A DNA stretch of 64,000 nt from Algoriphagus sp. CAU 1675 (GCF_029222925.1 NZ_JARHUI010000005.1:62001-126000), one strand, 5' to 3'; positions 33,626-43,104 are shown, counted from the stretch's first letter. Numbers and translations are program-made. Notes: a model not told the origin generated them from the sequence alone.

Positions 33626-33652
33626 AAGACCTGACTAGATTAGTCAGGTCTT
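33626..33652 (-). terminator. Hairpin between rplL and rpoB, probable attenuator
   Basis: Perfect 12-base-pair stem AAGACCTGACTA/TAGTCAGGTCTT with a 3-base loop, 40 bases after the rplL stop. No T-run follows on the minus strand, so it looks like a partial terminator or RNase site. E. coli has an attenuator and RNase III site at the same place. Confidence 0.6.
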
Positions 33653-33691
33653 AGGAGCTAAACCTAAACCCTGGGGTTACGATTTAGCAAA

Positions 33692-34075
33692 TTATTTAAT
33701 CTCTACTTCAGCACCAGCTTCTTCCAGAGACTTCTTCAAGCCTTCAGCTTCGTCCTTAGCAACACCTTCTTTCAAGGCCTTAGGAGCGCTGTCAACCAAA
33801 TCTTTTGCTTCTTTCAAGCCAAGACCAGTTAATTCTTTAACAAGTTTTACTACTGCTAGCTTCTGAGCACCAGCGGCTTTCAAAACCACGTCAAAAGAAG
33901 TCTTCTCTTCTTCAGCAGCACCAGCGTCAGCACCACCAGCAGCAGGACCTGCAACAGCTACTGCAGCAGCAGCTGGCTCGATTCCGTACTGATCCTTCAA
34001 GATATCTGTCAATTCTTTAACTTCTTTTACAGTCAAGTTAACCAACTGATCTGCAAGTTGTGTAAGATCTGCCAT
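33692..34075 (-). CDS. rplL: 50S ribosomal protein L7/L12
   Basis: Stalk protein that recruits translation GTPases. The 127 residues have the N-terminal dimer domain ([18 protein letters not shown]), an Ala/Gly-rich hinge (about 36-55) and the factor-binding C-terminal domain ([36 protein letters not shown]). It follows rplJ by 48 bases. Confidence 0.98.
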   Translation of the reverse strand: MADLTQLADQLVNLTVKEVKELTDILKDQYGIEPAAAAVAVAGPAAGGADAGAAEEEKTSFDVVLKAAGAQKLAVVKLVKELTGLGLKEAKDLVDSAPKALKEGVAKDEAEGLKKSLEEAGAEVEIK

Positions 34076-34123
34076 TGTATTATAAATTTAGATTTTTCGT
34101 TTTTTTTAAAATGATTTGAGTAA

Positions 34124-34666
34124 TTATTTTTCTTCTCTGTCCTCAAGGGCTTTAAGCACACCAGTGATGTTGTTTTGACCACTTTGCAAAGCAGAGATAA
34201 GGTTCATAGTAGGAGACTGTAGCAATCCCAAAAGATCGCCAAGCAATTCCTGCTTAGACTTAAGATTAGACAACATTTCAAGATTTGCTTCCCCGATGAA
34301 GATATCGGAATCAATGGAAGCTCCTTTAAATACTGGTCTAGTTTCTTTTTTACCTTTTTTCTTTCTGAAATCCAGCAAAACCTTTGCTGGAAGATTACTT
34401 GTCTCCTTGGAGAAAATAATTCCAGAGAATCCTTTCAATGTTTCATCAGAAAGCTTGGAAAAATCTGCATCCAGATTTTCCAATGCCTTTTTGATCAAGG
34501 TGTTTTTATATACCTTGTATTCCACACCCTTCTCAAAACAGGTCCTTCTGAAATCATTTACTTCTGCCACAGAAAATCCACCTGCATTAGTAATGTAGAA
34601 GAAAGGGTTTTCTCTAAATTTCTCGGTAAGACCGTCGATTATTTCTTTCTTTTCGTCTCTAGTCAT
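34124..34666 (-). CDS. rplJ: 50S ribosomal protein L10
   Basis: Stalk base that binds L7/L12 dimers on its C-terminal helix. The 180 residues start MTRDEKKEIIDGLTEKF and contain the conserved YKVYKNTLIKKAL. The C-terminal helix (LISALQSGQNNITGVLKALEDREEK in parts) is the L12 dock. Only 2 bases separate it from rplA, so there is no room for an L10 leader directly upstream. Confidence 0.97.
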   Translation of the reverse strand: MTRDEKKEIIDGLTEKFRENPFFYITNAGGFSVAEVNDFRRTCFEKGVEYKVYKNTLIKKALENLDADFSKLSDETLKGFSGIIFSKETSNLPAKVLLDFRKKKGKKETRPVFKGASIDSDIFIGEANLEMLSNLKSKQELLGDLLGLLQSPTMNLISALQSGQNNITGVLKALEDREEK

Positions 34667-34668
34667 GA

Positions 34669-35367
34669 TTAAATACCTTGAATACTACCCTTGTCTACTG
34701 CAATTCCAGGAGACATTGTGCTGGATATATGAATACTCTTAAAATACGTTCCTTTAGAAGAAGAAGGCTTCAGTTTGGAAATAGTAAGGATTAATTCCTT
34801 TACGTTTTCCTGAATTTTTTCAGGGGAGAAAGAAACCTTACCTACGCTGGCATGGATAATTCCAAATTTATCAACTTTGAAATCGATCTTACCTGCTTTC
34901 ACTTCCTTAACTGCTTTACCTACCTCTAGGGTAACAGTGCCAGATTTAGGGTTTGGCATCAGACCTCTTGGACCCAATACTCTACCCAATCTACCTACCT
35001 TAGCCATTACGTTTGGCATGGTGATAATGACATCAATGTCAGTCCACCCACCTTCGATTTTGGCGATGTAGTCATCCAAACCCACATAGTCAGCGCCAGC
35101 CTCAGTTGCTTCTGCTACTTTATCAGGAGTGCAAAGAACCAATACTTTGATATCTTTACCGGTACCATGAGGAAGGGCTACAACCCCTCTTACCATTTGA
35201 TCTGCCTTACGAGGATCGACGCCCAAACGAACGTCCACATCCACAGAGGCATCAAACTTGGTCATGGTGATTTCCTTGACGATAGAAGAAGCTTCCTCGA
35301 GAGAGTACACTTGGCTTGGGTCGTACTTAGAAAGAGCTTCTTTTTGCTTTTTTGTTAACTTAGCCAT
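34669..35367 (-). CDS. rplA: 50S ribosomal protein L1
   Basis: L1-stalk protein that helps release E-site tRNA; in E. coli it represses rplKA. The 232 residues carry the signature [20 protein letters not shown] and [18 protein letters not shown]. Ten bases after rplK. Confidence 0.98.
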   Translation of the reverse strand: MAKLTKKQKEALSKYDPSQVYSLEEASSIVKEITMTKFDASVDVDVRLGVDPRKADQMVRGVVALPHGTGKDIKVLVLCTPDKVAEATEAGADYVGLDDYIAKIEGGWTDIDVIITMPNVMAKVGRLGRVLGPRGLMPNPKSGTVTLEVGKAVKEVKAGKIDFKVDKFGIIHASVGKVSFSPEKIQENVKELILTISKLKPSSSKGTYFKSIHISSTMSPGIAVDKGSIQGI

Positions 35368-35377
35368 AGTTGTTTAT

Positions 35378-35821
35378 TTATACTTCCCAAGGGGCTTTAC
35401 CAGATACTGTGATTCCCATGCTTCGTGCAGTACCAGCAACCATTTTCATTGCTGATTCAACTTTGAAGGCATTCAGGTCAGGCATTTTAACCTCAGCGAT
35501 CTCTCTAACTTGATCCCAGGTAACAGAACCAACCTTTTTACGGTTAGGCTCAGCAGAACCACTTTTTAATTTCGCCGCCTCAAGCAACATATTTGCTGCA
35601 GGAGGAGTTTTTACTACGAAATCAAAAGATTTGTCAGAGTAGATCGTAATCAATACTGGCAACGTTTGGCCCATTTTGTCTTGGGTACGCGCATTGTATT
35701 GCTTACAAAACTCCATAATGTTCAGACCCTTGGAACCAAGAGCTGGACCTACTGGAGGTGACGGGTTTGCCTGGCCACCTTTCACTTGCAGTTTTAAATA
35801 ACCAGTGATTTCCTTAGCCAT
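35378..35821 (-). CDS. rplK: 50S ribosomal protein L11
   Basis: GTPase-centre protein, needed for the RelA stringent response. The 147 residues have the N-terminal [18 protein letters not shown] and the C-terminal RNA-binding domain with [18 protein letters not shown]. Three bases after nusG. Confidence 0.98.
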   Translation of the reverse strand: MAKEITGYLKLQVKGGQANPSPPVGPALGSKGLNIMEFCKQYNARTQDKMGQTLPVLITIYSDKSFDFVVKTPPAANMLLEAAKLKSGSAEPNRKKVGSVTWDQVREIAEVKMPDLNAFKVESAMKMVAGTARSMGITVSGKAPWEV

Positions 35822-35824
35822 TGC

Positions 35825-36382
35825 TTAGTCTTGTTTTTCTACTTGTATAAAGTTTAATTCAACAGGAGTATTTCGGCCGAAGATCTTGACCATAACATTC
35901 AATTTCTTCTTCTCCTCAAATATCTCCTCGATTGTTCCGGTAAATCCACTGAAAGGACCGTCCATTACCTTCACGGTCTCTCCGACTATAAATGGTGTCT
36001 CAAGTTTCTCGGCAAACTCATCAATCTCTTCAACCTTACCTAAAATACGGTTGACTTCTGATTGGCGTAACGGTTCAGGGGTTTTGGAAGCTCCCCCTTG
36101 GTTTGATCCAAGAAATCCGATAACTCCCGGAATGCTTGTTATTACGTGATTGGCCTCCCCATTGGAAAGATCCGCATGCACCAAAACGTATCCAGGAAAG
36201 AAGTTTCTTTCACGAACACGCTTTTTGCCATTACGCATCTCATATACCTTCTCAGAAGGGATCAGCACTTCAGGAATAAATTCATCAAGCTTTTGTCTGT
36301 AAATCTCGTTTTCCAGATAAGTCTTGGTCTTCTTTTCCTGTCCTGCTACTACTCTGAGTACGTACCACTTATGTTCAGCCAT
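35825..36382 (-). CDS. nusG: Transcription termination/antitermination factor NusG
   Basis: Polymerase-binding elongation factor that links transcription to Rho or to the ribosome. The 185 residues hold the NGN domain ([29 protein letters not shown]) and a C-terminal KOW domain from about residue 127 ([20 protein letters not shown]). It follows secE by 18 bases. Confidence 0.97.
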   Translation of the reverse strand: MAEHKWYVLRVVAGQEKKTKTYLENEIYRQKLDEFIPEVLIPSEKVYEMRNGKKRVRERNFFPGYVLVHADLSNGEANHVITSIPGVIGFLGSNQGGASKTPEPLRQSEVNRILGKVEEIDEFAEKLETPFIVGETVKVMDGPFSGFTGTIEEIFEEKKKLNVMVKIFGRNTPVELNFIQVEKQD

Positions 36383-36400
36383 TCTGTAATGTCAATTCAA

Positions 36401-36589
36401 TTAGAATAAATCATAAAACCATGTCATGATGTTTTCGAATCCAAGATCTACTGCACCGATAAACAAGGCAAAGATCAGAGAGGCTACCAACACCAACACT
36501 GCACTATTCTGAAGGAATGAAAACTTAGGCCAGGTGACCTTGTTTTTCATCTCATCATAAGATTCTAGGACAAAGTTTTTTAGATTCAT
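36401..36589 (-). CDS. secE: Preprotein translocase subunit SecE
   Basis: Clamp subunit of the Sec translocon, 62 residues, short single-span form. An amphipathic segment ESYDEMKNKVTWP precedes the membrane span (SAVLVLVASLIFALFIGAVD). It lies directly after tRNA-Trp and before nusG, the usual place. Confidence 0.95.
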   Translation of the reverse strand: MNLKNFVLESYDEMKNKVTWPKFSFLQNSAVLVLVASLIFALFIGAVDLGFENIMTWFYDLF

Positions 36590-36603
36590 AGTGTAATACT
36601 TAC

Positions 36604-36677
36604 TGGCACGGGCAGAGAGATTCGAACTCCCATCAACGGTTTTGGAGACCGCTATTCTGCCATTGAACTATGCCCGT
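36604..36677 (-). tRNA. tRNA-Trp (anticodon CCA)
   Basis: Full cloverleaf on the minus strand. Acceptor ACGGGCA/TGCCCGT; the anticodon arm GCGGT-CTCCAAA-ACCGT carries CCA; the T arm is GGGAGTTCGAATCTCTC. The 3' CCA is encoded (plus-strand TGG at 36604-36606), unlike the three tRNAs before tuf. Confidence 0.97.
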
Positions 36678-36705
36678 GTGAATGAACGCCCCGCTAATGG
36701 GAACG

Positions 36706-36737
36706 CAAAATTAGATATTGATGACTTAAGAAACAAA
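36706..36737 (-). promoter_or_regulatory. Promoter for tRNA-Trp-secE-nusG-rpl unit
   Basis: Minus strand TTTG (36734-36737), 20 bases, TAATTTTG (36706-36713). The -33 box overlaps the distal base of the hairpin that follows tuf. The start would lie near 36701, about 25 bases before the tRNA. Confidence 0.78.
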
Positions 36738-36769
36738 TGCGATCCCAAAAAATAATTTAGGATCGCATT
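36736..36769 (-). terminator. Hairpin after tuf
   Basis: 10-base-pair stem AATGCGATCC/GGATCGCATT with a 14-base loop, 22 bases after the tuf stop. The following minus-strand sequence (TTGTTTCTTAAG) is only moderately T-rich, so termination is probably partial. Confidence 0.6.
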
Positions 36770-36791
36770 GTCAATAAGAAATCAGGTGTGA

Positions 36792-37979
36792 TTAGTCAAG
36801 GATTTCAGTTACCTGACCAGCACCTACGGTTCTACCACCTTCACGGATAGCGAAACGAAGACCTTTTTCCAAAGCTACTGCAGAAAGCAAAGTAACTTCA
36901 ATAGTCACGTTATCACCTGGCATAACCATTTCAACGTTTTCTGGAAGTTTGATCTCACCAGTTACGTCAGTTGTTCTCAGGTAGAACTGTGGTCTATATT
37001 TGTTGAAGAATGGAGTGTGACGACCACCTTCTTCTTTTGAAAGTACGTAAACTTCAGCTTTGAAGTGAGCGTGAGGCTTAACAGATCCTGGCTTACAGAT
37101 GATCATACCACGCTTGATTTGAGATTTTTCGATACCTCTCAACAACAAACCTACGTTGTCACCAGCTTCACCTCTGTCAAGAATCTTACGGAACATCTCA
37201 ACACCAGTTACTGTAGACTTCAAGCCTTCAGCACCCATACCGATGATATCTACAGGGTCACCAGAGTTGATTACACCTCTTTCGATTCTACCAGTAGCAA
37301 CAGTACCACGACCAGTGATAGAGAATACGTCTTCAACAGGCATCAAGAAATCCTTGTCGATCAAACGCTCAGGAAGTGGAATGTAGCTATCAACAGCATT
37401 CATCAATTCCATTACAGTTTCAACCCACTTCTCTTCGCCATTCAAAGCTCCAAGTGCAGAACCTGCAATAACAGGGATGTTGTCACCGTCGAACTCATAG
37501 AAAGAAAGCAATTCTCTCACTTCCATTTCAACAAGCTCCAACAATTCAGGGTCGTCTACCATGTCCACTTTGTTCAAGAAAACAACAAGTGCAGGTACAC
37601 CTACCTGACGAGCCAAAAGGATGTGCTCTCTAGTTTGTGGCATTGGTCCGTCAGTAGCAGCTACTACAAGAATAGCACCGTCCATCTGAGCAGCACCAGT
37701 TACCATGTTTTTAACGTAGTCAGCGTGACCTGGACAGTCTACGTGAGCGTAGTGTCTTGATTCAGTCTGATATTCTACGTGAGAAGTATTGATGGTAATA
37801 CCTCTTTCTTTTTCTTCCGGAGCGTTATCGATGGAAGAAAAATCTCTTAGTTCAGAAAGACCTTTTTTAGCCAATACGGTAGTAATGGCGGCAGTCAATG
37901 TAGTTTTGCCATGGTCTACGTGTCCAATCGTACCGATGTTAACGTGCGGCTTGGAACGGTCGAATGTTGCTTTTGCCAT
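36792..37979 (-). CDS. tuf: Elongation factor Tu
   Basis: GTPase that delivers aminoacyl-tRNA to the ribosome. The 395 residues have the P-loop [14 protein letters not shown] near residue 19, switch [14 protein letters not shown], the guanine motif NKVDMVDD and the two beta-barrel domains. It is the only tuf in the window, placed after three tRNA genes as tufB is in E. coli rather than after fusA. Confidence 0.98.
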   Translation of the reverse strand: MAKATFDRSKPHVNIGTIGHVDHGKTTLTAAITTVLAKKGLSELRDFSSIDNAPEEKERGITINTSHVEYQTESRHYAHVDCPGHADYVKNMVTGAAQMDGAILVVAATDGPMPQTREHILLARQVGVPALVVFLNKVDMVDDPELLELVEMEVRELLSFYEFDGDNIPVIAGSALGALNGEEKWVETVMELMNAVDSYIPLPERLIDKDFLMPVEDVFSITGRGTVATGRIERGVINSGDPVDIIGMGAEGLKSTVTGVEMFRKILDRGEAGDNVGLLLRGIEKSQIKRGMIICKPGSVKPHAHFKAEVYVLSKEEGGRHTPFFNKYRPQFYLRTTDVTGEIKLPENVEMVMPGDNVTIEVTLLSAVALEKGLRFAIREGGRTVGAGQVTEILD

Positions 37980-38039
37980 GCGTGAAAATCCTCAGTTTAA
38001 GTTAAAGATATGTTTAGATTAATTTTTAAAGCCGATATG

Positions 38040-38111
38040 AGCCAACGACGGGATTTGAACCCGTGACCCCTTCCTTACCAAGGAAGTACTCTACCCCTGA
38101 GCTACGTCGGC
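38040..38111 (-). tRNA. tRNA-Thr (anticodon GGT)
   Basis: Cloverleaf on the minus strand: acceptor GCCGACG/CGTTGGC with one G-T pair, D arm GCTCAGGGGTAGAG, anticodon arm CTTCC-TTGGTAA-GGAAG with GGT, T arm ACGGGTTCAAATCCCGT. No CCA is encoded. Confidence 0.96.
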
Positions 38112-38145
38112 TTAATACCCGATGCTTTCCCGTAGAAAAGCATAG

Positions 38146-38218
38146 AGCGGGAGACGAGGCTCGAACCCGCGACCTGCAGCTTGGAAGGCTGCCGCTCTAC
38201 CAACTGAGCTACTCCCGC
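38146..38218 (-). tRNA. tRNA-Gly (anticodon TCC)
   Basis: Cloverleaf on the minus strand: acceptor GCGGGAG/CTCCCGC, D arm GCTCAGTTGGTAGAGC, anticodon arm GCAGC-CTTCCAA-GCTGC with TCC, T arm GCGGGTTCGAGCCTCGT. No CCA is encoded. Confidence 0.97.
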
Positions 38219-38291
38219 TTTTGATCCGGCATTGCCGAATATTTTTCGCCCTGCAAAACTAGAAAAAAATTTTACAATCAGGCAATTTATG

Positions 38292-38374
38292 TGGGGGAAA
38301 CAGGATTCGAACCTGTGAAGACATAAGTCAACGGATTTACAGTCCGTCCCAGTTGGCCGCTTTGGTATTCCCCC
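38292..38374 (-). tRNA. tRNA-Tyr (anticodon GTA)
   Basis: Long (class II) tRNA with a variable arm. Acceptor GGGGGAA/TTCCCCC, anticodon arm ACGGA-CTGTAAA-TCCGT with GTA, T arm ACAGGTTCGAATCCTGT. First gene of the tRNA-Tyr, tRNA-Gly, tRNA-Thr, tuf unit. Confidence 0.97.
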
Positions 38375-38429
38375 AACTTTGTTATGATTTTGAGCTCAGA
38401 AGCACTGACCTCTCTGTCGTAACGGATGG

Positions 38430-38460
38430 CAAAATTATAGGCTTTTCTGAAAGATTCAAA
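38430..38460 (-). promoter_or_regulatory. Promoter for the tRNA-Tyr-Gly-Thr-tuf unit
   Basis: Minus strand TTTG (38457-38460), 19 bases, TAATTTTG (38430-38437). Exact consensus match about 55 bases upstream of tRNA-Tyr. Confidence 0.83.
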
Positions 38461-38524
38461 ACAAGGATTTTATTTTTGGAAATATTTTATCCCTCATTCA
38501 CTCAATCAATTCAAAATCAAGACA

Positions 38525-41143
38525 TTAATTTTCATCCTCGAGTGCCTGAAGGAAATATTCGAAATAGGCTTTTAGCTCTTCATCCTGTTCTCTATCCACC
38601 AGTACCCTGATTTCCCTGACCACAGCCTCATCGTCAACAAAACCCATCAGGGCCTGAAATGCTCCCAAACGAATGAAGTTTTGACCACTTTCCCTTAATT
38701 TATCCAACAAAAAAGAAACGGCTTCCTGTCTTCCTTCATCAGGAAATCTCACAAAGTATTCCCCATAGTAGCCCAGAAAGTAATATAAACCTTCCCCTCC
38801 AAGCTGTTGAACTTTCTGCCGAAACCAAGAACCCTTACCAGGAATCATCTGCCCAAGATAAAAATCTGCCACTGGCACCACTATCCTAAAATTATTGTCC
38901 TCTGCAAATCTTTCCATGAACTTTTCATCCACGCTATTTTCCGGAGAACTTATTAGCCCCATCAAAGCTGAACTCGAAATGAGGTAGGAGGAATCATTGG
39001 CATACCTTAAAAATGCTCCGTGATACTTGGAAGGATCAAATGTCGCCAAAGCATCAATGGCACCGGCCCGAACGGAATTCTTGGGGTCACTTTCTGCCAT
39101 TTCAAATACCTGTTCTTCAAGCTCGGGATGATCTGTCAACCATTCGGAATGGCTTTGAACCAAGATTAGCGCTGACTCCCGCACAGACCAAAAAGGATCT
39201 CTTAATGCCTGAGGGATAATTTCCAACAAGGCTTCATTAGCCCCCCAACTCTCCAAACTATCCAAAGCCTCATATCTCGCCACCCCGAGTTGGGACTCGT
39301 TAAATTGCCTTAGCATGGATTCCGGGTTTGGATCCATATGCTTTTTGATCAATAAATCTTTTCCCTCATCCAAATAAACCTGTGTCACAGGGGCTTTATT
39401 TTCAAGAGCGAACTGCTGGAATGCCCTGTCCAAAGTCAAATACTTACTTTTTCTTTCTCCGTTTTCATACCAACTCACTTCAAAAGGGATCCTGTATAAA
39501 GGGCTATTGCTGAGATCCTGCATCTGATAAGCGGTAATGAGTATGTTTTCAGGCATTGAATAATCCACCTCAAAACGAAGTTCAGGATGCCCCTTGTCTA
39601 AATACCATTGATTGAAAAACCAGTTTAAATCTTCTCCGCTCACCTTTTCCATGGCCAGCCTTAATTGATGCACCTCAACTGACTCAAAAGCATAAGATTT
39701 TAAATACAGGTTCAATGCGGAAAAGAAAATCTCATCTCCCAGATACTTTCTCAGCATGTGGAGTATTACACCTCCTTTGGCATAGCTATGAGAATCAAAC
39801 ATATCTTCCGCGTCTTCGTACTGAAACCGGACCAAATCGACCTGTTTACTTCTTGCTTCTTGGAAATAGGTTTCCATTTCAGTCACTAGCTTCAATTTTG
39901 CCTCATCCAAGCCATACTTGTGCTCATTCCACAGATATTCGCTATAGTTGGCAAATCCTTCATTCAAAGTAAGATTAGCCCAAGACTCCGTGGTCACATA
40001 ATCCCCAAACCATTGATGAAAAAGCTCATGGGCTATGATATAGTCCCATTCCGAGTCAATCGCCTCCCGCTCATTCAATCTCAACTCTTCCATAAAAATA
40101 GAAGCCGTGGTATTTTCCATTGCTCCAGATACAAAGTCCCGCACGACGATTTGATCATATTTGGGCCATGGGAACTTCACACCAAGCAGATCTGAAAAAT
40201 ACCCCATCATTTCGGGAGTGTGTTTAAATACTATTTCTGCTCCTTTTTCAAATCCTTTTTCTACATAATAACCAAGTGGAATCCCTTCATATTCCGCTTC
40301 CACCTTTCCAAAATCCCCTATCGCCAATGCTGCCAAATAAGGCGCATGTGGCAATTTCATTTCCCAGTGATCCCTCCGCATCCCATCTCCCAATTTTTCC
40401 TGGAGCATCAACTCTCCATTGCTGATCGAAACCATGCTGTCCGGAACTGTCAACTTAATTAACTGGGTAAAGCGCTCATTCGGCTGGTCTATGGTAGGAA
40501 ACCATTTAGAGTTGTGATTGGTCTCCCCCTGTGTCCAAATCATGGTTGGCTTATAGGGATCTTCATCCAAGGGGTCAATAAAATACAGACCTTTCGTATC
40601 GGTGATTGCCTCACTACCCGAACCGGAATTCCTGTCTGGATAAGCCACATAATTTATTTCGAGCAAAAAAGTATCCTCTGCAGTAAAGGTCTGTGGCAAA
40701 TAAACAGTGAGGAGCTTTTCATCATATCGGTAACCGGCTTTAGTACTTCTCCCCCCATATTCCACAGAAATTTGTGACAAGTCAAAATCCTTGGCATCCA
40801 AAACCACTTCCCGCTGCGGCTTAACATATGGCTTCATTTTTATTCTTGCCTTCCCCAAAACCGCACTTTTCTCAAAGTCAAAACTCAAGTCAAGCTCTGT
40901 ATGAAGAATGTCTATCTTCCGCGTAGCCGAGGCTTTATAATTGGTTAATTCAGACTGCTTTTCCATGATCTGAGCGATCAGTTGAACTGAATCAGGCAGA
41001 GACTCCTGCTCAGTAGCAACGCTTTCCCTTTCCTTTGAGGGAAGAGATTCAGGGGATTTACAAGCCAAGGCCAGCCAGGATATCAAAAAAAACCTGATGC
41101 TGATTTGCAAAATATTCTTTGGCATAGTGATCATTTGTCTCAT
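38525..41143 (-). CDS. Secreted M1-family metallo-aminopeptidase, probable lipoprotein
   Basis: Zinc aminopeptidase of the M1 family, 872 residues. A hydrophobic N-terminal signal ends at C28 in LALACKS, an imperfect lipobox; the protein may equally start at the internal Met7. Domains: N-terminal beta domain (about 70-270), catalytic domain with the substrate motif GAMEN at 340-344, zinc site HELFH at 372-376 and third ligand E395 in NEGFANY, then a C-terminal helical region from about 600 with HEAT-like repeats (DPFWSVRESALILVQ, DPKNSVRAGAIDALATF). It likely digests peptides outside the inner membrane. It is divergent from the biotin carrier gene. Confidence 0.92.
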   Translation of the reverse strand: MRQMITMPKNILQISIRFFLISWLALACKSPESLPSKERESVATEQESLPDSVQLIAQIMEKQSELTNYKASATRKIDILHTELDLSFDFEKSAVLGKARIKMKPYVKPQREVVLDAKDFDLSQISVEYGGRSTKAGYRYDEKLLTVYLPQTFTAEDTFLLEINYVAYPDRNSGSGSEAITDTKGLYFIDPLDEDPYKPTMIWTQGETNHNSKWFPTIDQPNERFTQLIKLTVPDSMVSISNGELMLQEKLGDGMRRDHWEMKLPHAPYLAALAIGDFGKVEAEYEGIPLGYYVEKGFEKGAEIVFKHTPEMMGYFSDLLGVKFPWPKYDQIVVRDFVSGAMENTTASIFMEELRLNEREAIDSEWDYIIAHELFHQWFGDYVTTESWANLTLNEGFANYSEYLWNEHKYGLDEAKLKLVTEMETYFQEARSKQVDLVRFQYEDAEDMFDSHSYAKGGVILHMLRKYLGDEIFFSALNLYLKSYAFESVEVHQLRLAMEKVSGEDLNWFFNQWYLDKGHPELRFEVDYSMPENILITAYQMQDLSNSPLYRIPFEVSWYENGERKSKYLTLDRAFQQFALENKAPVTQVYLDEGKDLLIKKHMDPNPESMLRQFNESQLGVARYEALDSLESWGANEALLEIIPQALRDPFWSVRESALILVQSHSEWLTDHPELEEQVFEMAESDPKNSVRAGAIDALATFDPSKYHGAFLRYANDSSYLISSSALMGLISSPENSVDEKFMERFAEDNNFRIVVPVADFYLGQMIPGKGSWFRQKVQQLGGEGLYYFLGYYGEYFVRFPDEGRQEAVSFLLDKLRESGQNFIRLGAFQALMGFVDDEAVVREIRVLVDREQDEELKAYFEYFLQALEDEN

Positions 41144-41166
41144 ATTTGAAATAGGAAAAGCACAGT

Positions 41167-41199
41167 CAAAATTGGAGGTGCTGAGTTTGAAGCGACAAA
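41167..41199 (-). promoter_or_regulatory. Possible promoter for the M1 aminopeptidase gene
   Basis: Minus strand TTTG (41196-41199), 21 bases, CAATTTTG (41167-41174): one mismatch in the -7 box. It lies in the 65-base divergent gap. Confidence 0.35.
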
Positions 41200-41208
41200 T
41201 TAGCAGGA

Positions 41209-41703
41209 ATGTTTTCAGTAATTATTCAAGAAAAGGCCTATTCGGTCGAAAAAACCGACAAAGACATCCGGGTCAATGATAAGACTTTGGATTGGGATTT
41301 GAAATGGGTCAGTGACAGAAAAATCCATTTGATCCAAAACAACAAATCCATTGAGGCCGAACTGATTTCACTGGACAAGGAGACCAAAACCATTCAAATC
41401 AAGCTGAACAACAAGGTTTCTGAACTTCAGATCAAAGACCGGTTTGACCTGCTTTTAGAAGAGCTTGGAATGGACAATGCTAGCCAAGGCACTATTCAGG
41501 ATATCAAAGCTCCCATGCCGGGACTCATTTTGGATTTAAAAGTGAAGCCCGGAGACACTGTACAAAAGGGGGATGTGGTATTAATCCTAGAGGCTATGAA
41601 AATGGAGAATATCATAAAGGCTCCCGGGGACGGTGTAGTGAAAGAGGTGAAGGTTTCTCTAAAGCAAAGTGTAGAAAAAAACCAGGTACTCATCCAATTT
41701 TGA
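41209..41703 (+). CDS. Biotin carboxyl carrier protein (acyl-CoA carboxylase type)
   Basis: A 164-residue carrier with a C-terminal biotinyl domain (about 95-164). The biotin-accepting lysine is K131 in EAMKMEN, preceded by the conserved APMPG at 101-105. The N-terminal 90 residues resemble the linker domain found in propionyl-CoA or methylcrotonyl-CoA carboxylase carriers rather than fatty-acid AccB. The biotin carboxylase and carboxyltransferase partners are not in the window, so the acyl substrate is open. It precedes pyrH by 94 bases. Confidence 0.88.
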   Translation: MFSVIIQEKAYSVEKTDKDIRVNDKTLDWDLKWVSDRKIHLIQNNKSIEAELISLDKETKTIQIKLNNKVSELQIKDRFDLLLEELGMDNASQGTIQDIKAPMPGLILDLKVKPGDTVQKGDVVLILEAMKMENIIKAPGDGVVKEVKVSLKQSVEKNQVLIQF

Positions 41704-41706
41704 AAA

Positions 41707-41741
41707 TTGCCTAGTAATCTGGACTGAACAAATTATATTTG
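41707..41741 (+). promoter_or_regulatory. Possible promoter for pyrH-frr
   Basis: TATATTTG at 41734-41741 is a perfect -7 box, 56 bases before the pyrH ATG. The nearest TTG (41707-41709) is 24 bases upstream, longer than usual. Confidence 0.45.
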
Positions 41742-41797
41742 TCCGGTCTTTTTGGCCAGCATTTCCGAAAATCGCATTTCTGCAAAATTTTAAACGA

Positions 41798-42508
41798 ATG
41801 AAATACAAAAGAATCCTCCTCAAACTCAGCGGAGAAGCATTGATGGGCGACAAGAGTTATGGCATTGACCCCAACAGGCTTCAACAATACGCCCAAGAAA
41901 TCCACAAAGTCAAAGACATGGGCGTTGAAATCGCCATTGTAATTGGAGGGGGGAACATTTTCAGGGGAGTACAGGCCGAAAAATCCGGAATTGACAGAGT
42001 GCAAGGGGACTATATGGGAATGCTTGCTACCTTGATCAATGCCATGGCCCTTCAAAGCGCCCTTGAACAAACCGGTCTTTACACCCGATTGATGTCCGGT
42101 ATCAAAATTGAAAGTGTCTGCGAACCTTTTATCCGTAGGAGAGCGATCAGACATTTGGAAAAAGGAAGGATTGTTATTTTTGGCGCAGGAATAGGCAACC
42201 CTTATTTTACAACAGACTCCACGGCCAGTTTAAGGGCTATTGAAATAGAGGCTGACGTAGTTCTTAAAGGAACCAGAGTGGACGGAGTTTACACAGCAGA
42301 CCCAGAAAAAGACAAAACCGCAACAAAATACCATTCCATTTCCTTCAGCGAAGTGTATGAGAAGAACCTCAATGTCATGGATATGACCGCCTTTACACTT
42401 TGCCAAGAAAACAATCTTCCTATAATTGTATTTGATATGAACAAAGCCGGTAATCTCAGCAAGCTCGTTCAGGGCGAAGAAATCGGCACATTGATCAGCT
42501 CACTTTAA
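41798..42508 (+). CDS. pyrH: UMP kinase
   Basis: Phosphorylates UMP to UDP. The 236 residues belong to the amino-acid kinase fold: N-terminal [14 protein letters not shown], glycine loop [10 protein letters not shown], and a C-terminal [20 protein letters not shown]. Followed after 11 bases by frr, a common bacterial pair. Confidence 0.97.
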   Translation: MKYKRILLKLSGEALMGDKSYGIDPNRLQQYAQEIHKVKDMGVEIAIVIGGGNIFRGVQAEKSGIDRVQGDYMGMLATLINAMALQSALEQTGLYTRLMSGIKIESVCEPFIRRRAIRHLEKGRIVIFGAGIGNPYFTTDSTASLRAIEIEADVVLKGTRVDGVYTADPEKDKTATKYHSISFSEVYEKNLNVMDMTAFTLCQENNLPIIVFDMNKAGNLSKLVQGEEIGTLISSL

Positions 42509-42519
42509 GATTAAAAATC

Positions 42520-43083
42520 ATGCAAGAAGAGATAGAACTATACCTTGATGAAGCAAAAGAACTGATGCAGAAAGCGGTGGATCATACCAGTGCCGAGCTT
42601 TTGAAAATCAGAGCAGGTAAAGCCATGCCTAATATCCTGGATGGAATCCTAGTCCAATATTATGGTGCTCCCACCCCTTTGAATCAAGTTTCCTCGGTCA
42701 CTACCCCTGACGCCAGAACTTTGGCCATCAAGCCGTTTGAAAGAACTCTTATTTCGGAAATCGAAAAAGCAATTATCAATTCTGACTTGGGTCTTGCTCC
42801 TCAAAACAATGGAGAAGTCATTATTCTGACAATTCCAACCCTCACCGAAGAGCGGAGAATATCACTGGTAAAGCAGGCAAAACACGAATGTGAAAACGGA
42901 AAAATATCCGTTAGAACTATAAGAAAGGACACCAACGATTCTTTGAAAAAGCTCCAGAAAGAAGGTGCTTCGGAAGATGATGTGAAAAGAGCTGAGGACA
43001 AAGTTCAGAAACTAACCGATCTTTATTCTACTAAAATTGATGAACTGCTAGTCAAAAAAGAAGCAGACATTATGAAGGTCTGA
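42520..43083 (+). CDS. frr: Ribosome recycling factor
   Basis: Splits post-termination ribosomes together with EF-G. The 187 residues have the two-domain form; conserved parts are SAELLKIRAGKAMPNILDGI, the hinge-near YYGAPTPLNQVSSV, and RKDTNDSLKKLQKEGASEDD. It ends before a strong terminator. Confidence 0.97.
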   Translation: MQEEIELYLDEAKELMQKAVDHTSAELLKIRAGKAMPNILDGILVQYYGAPTPLNQVSSVTTPDARTLAIKPFERTLISEIEKAIINSDLGLAPQNNGEVIILTIPTLTEERRISLVKQAKHECENGKISVRTIRKDTNDSLKKLQKEGASEDDVKRAEDKVQKLTDLYSTKIDELLVKKEADIMKV

Positions 43084-43104
43084 AATCCTTGACTCATTTA
43101 TTGC

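Noticed and set aside
37065..37760. Open frame of 231 codons on the plus strand opposite tuf
   Set aside because: It lies wholly antisense to a strongly conserved gene, has a low-complexity Thr/Ser/Tyr-rich product and no recognisable domain; codon bias of tuf explains the open frame.
38040..38374. Attachment site of an integrated element at the tRNA cluster
   Set aside because: No integrase gene, no duplicated tRNA 3' end and no foreign gene nearby; the cluster order matches the common tRNA-tuf arrangement.
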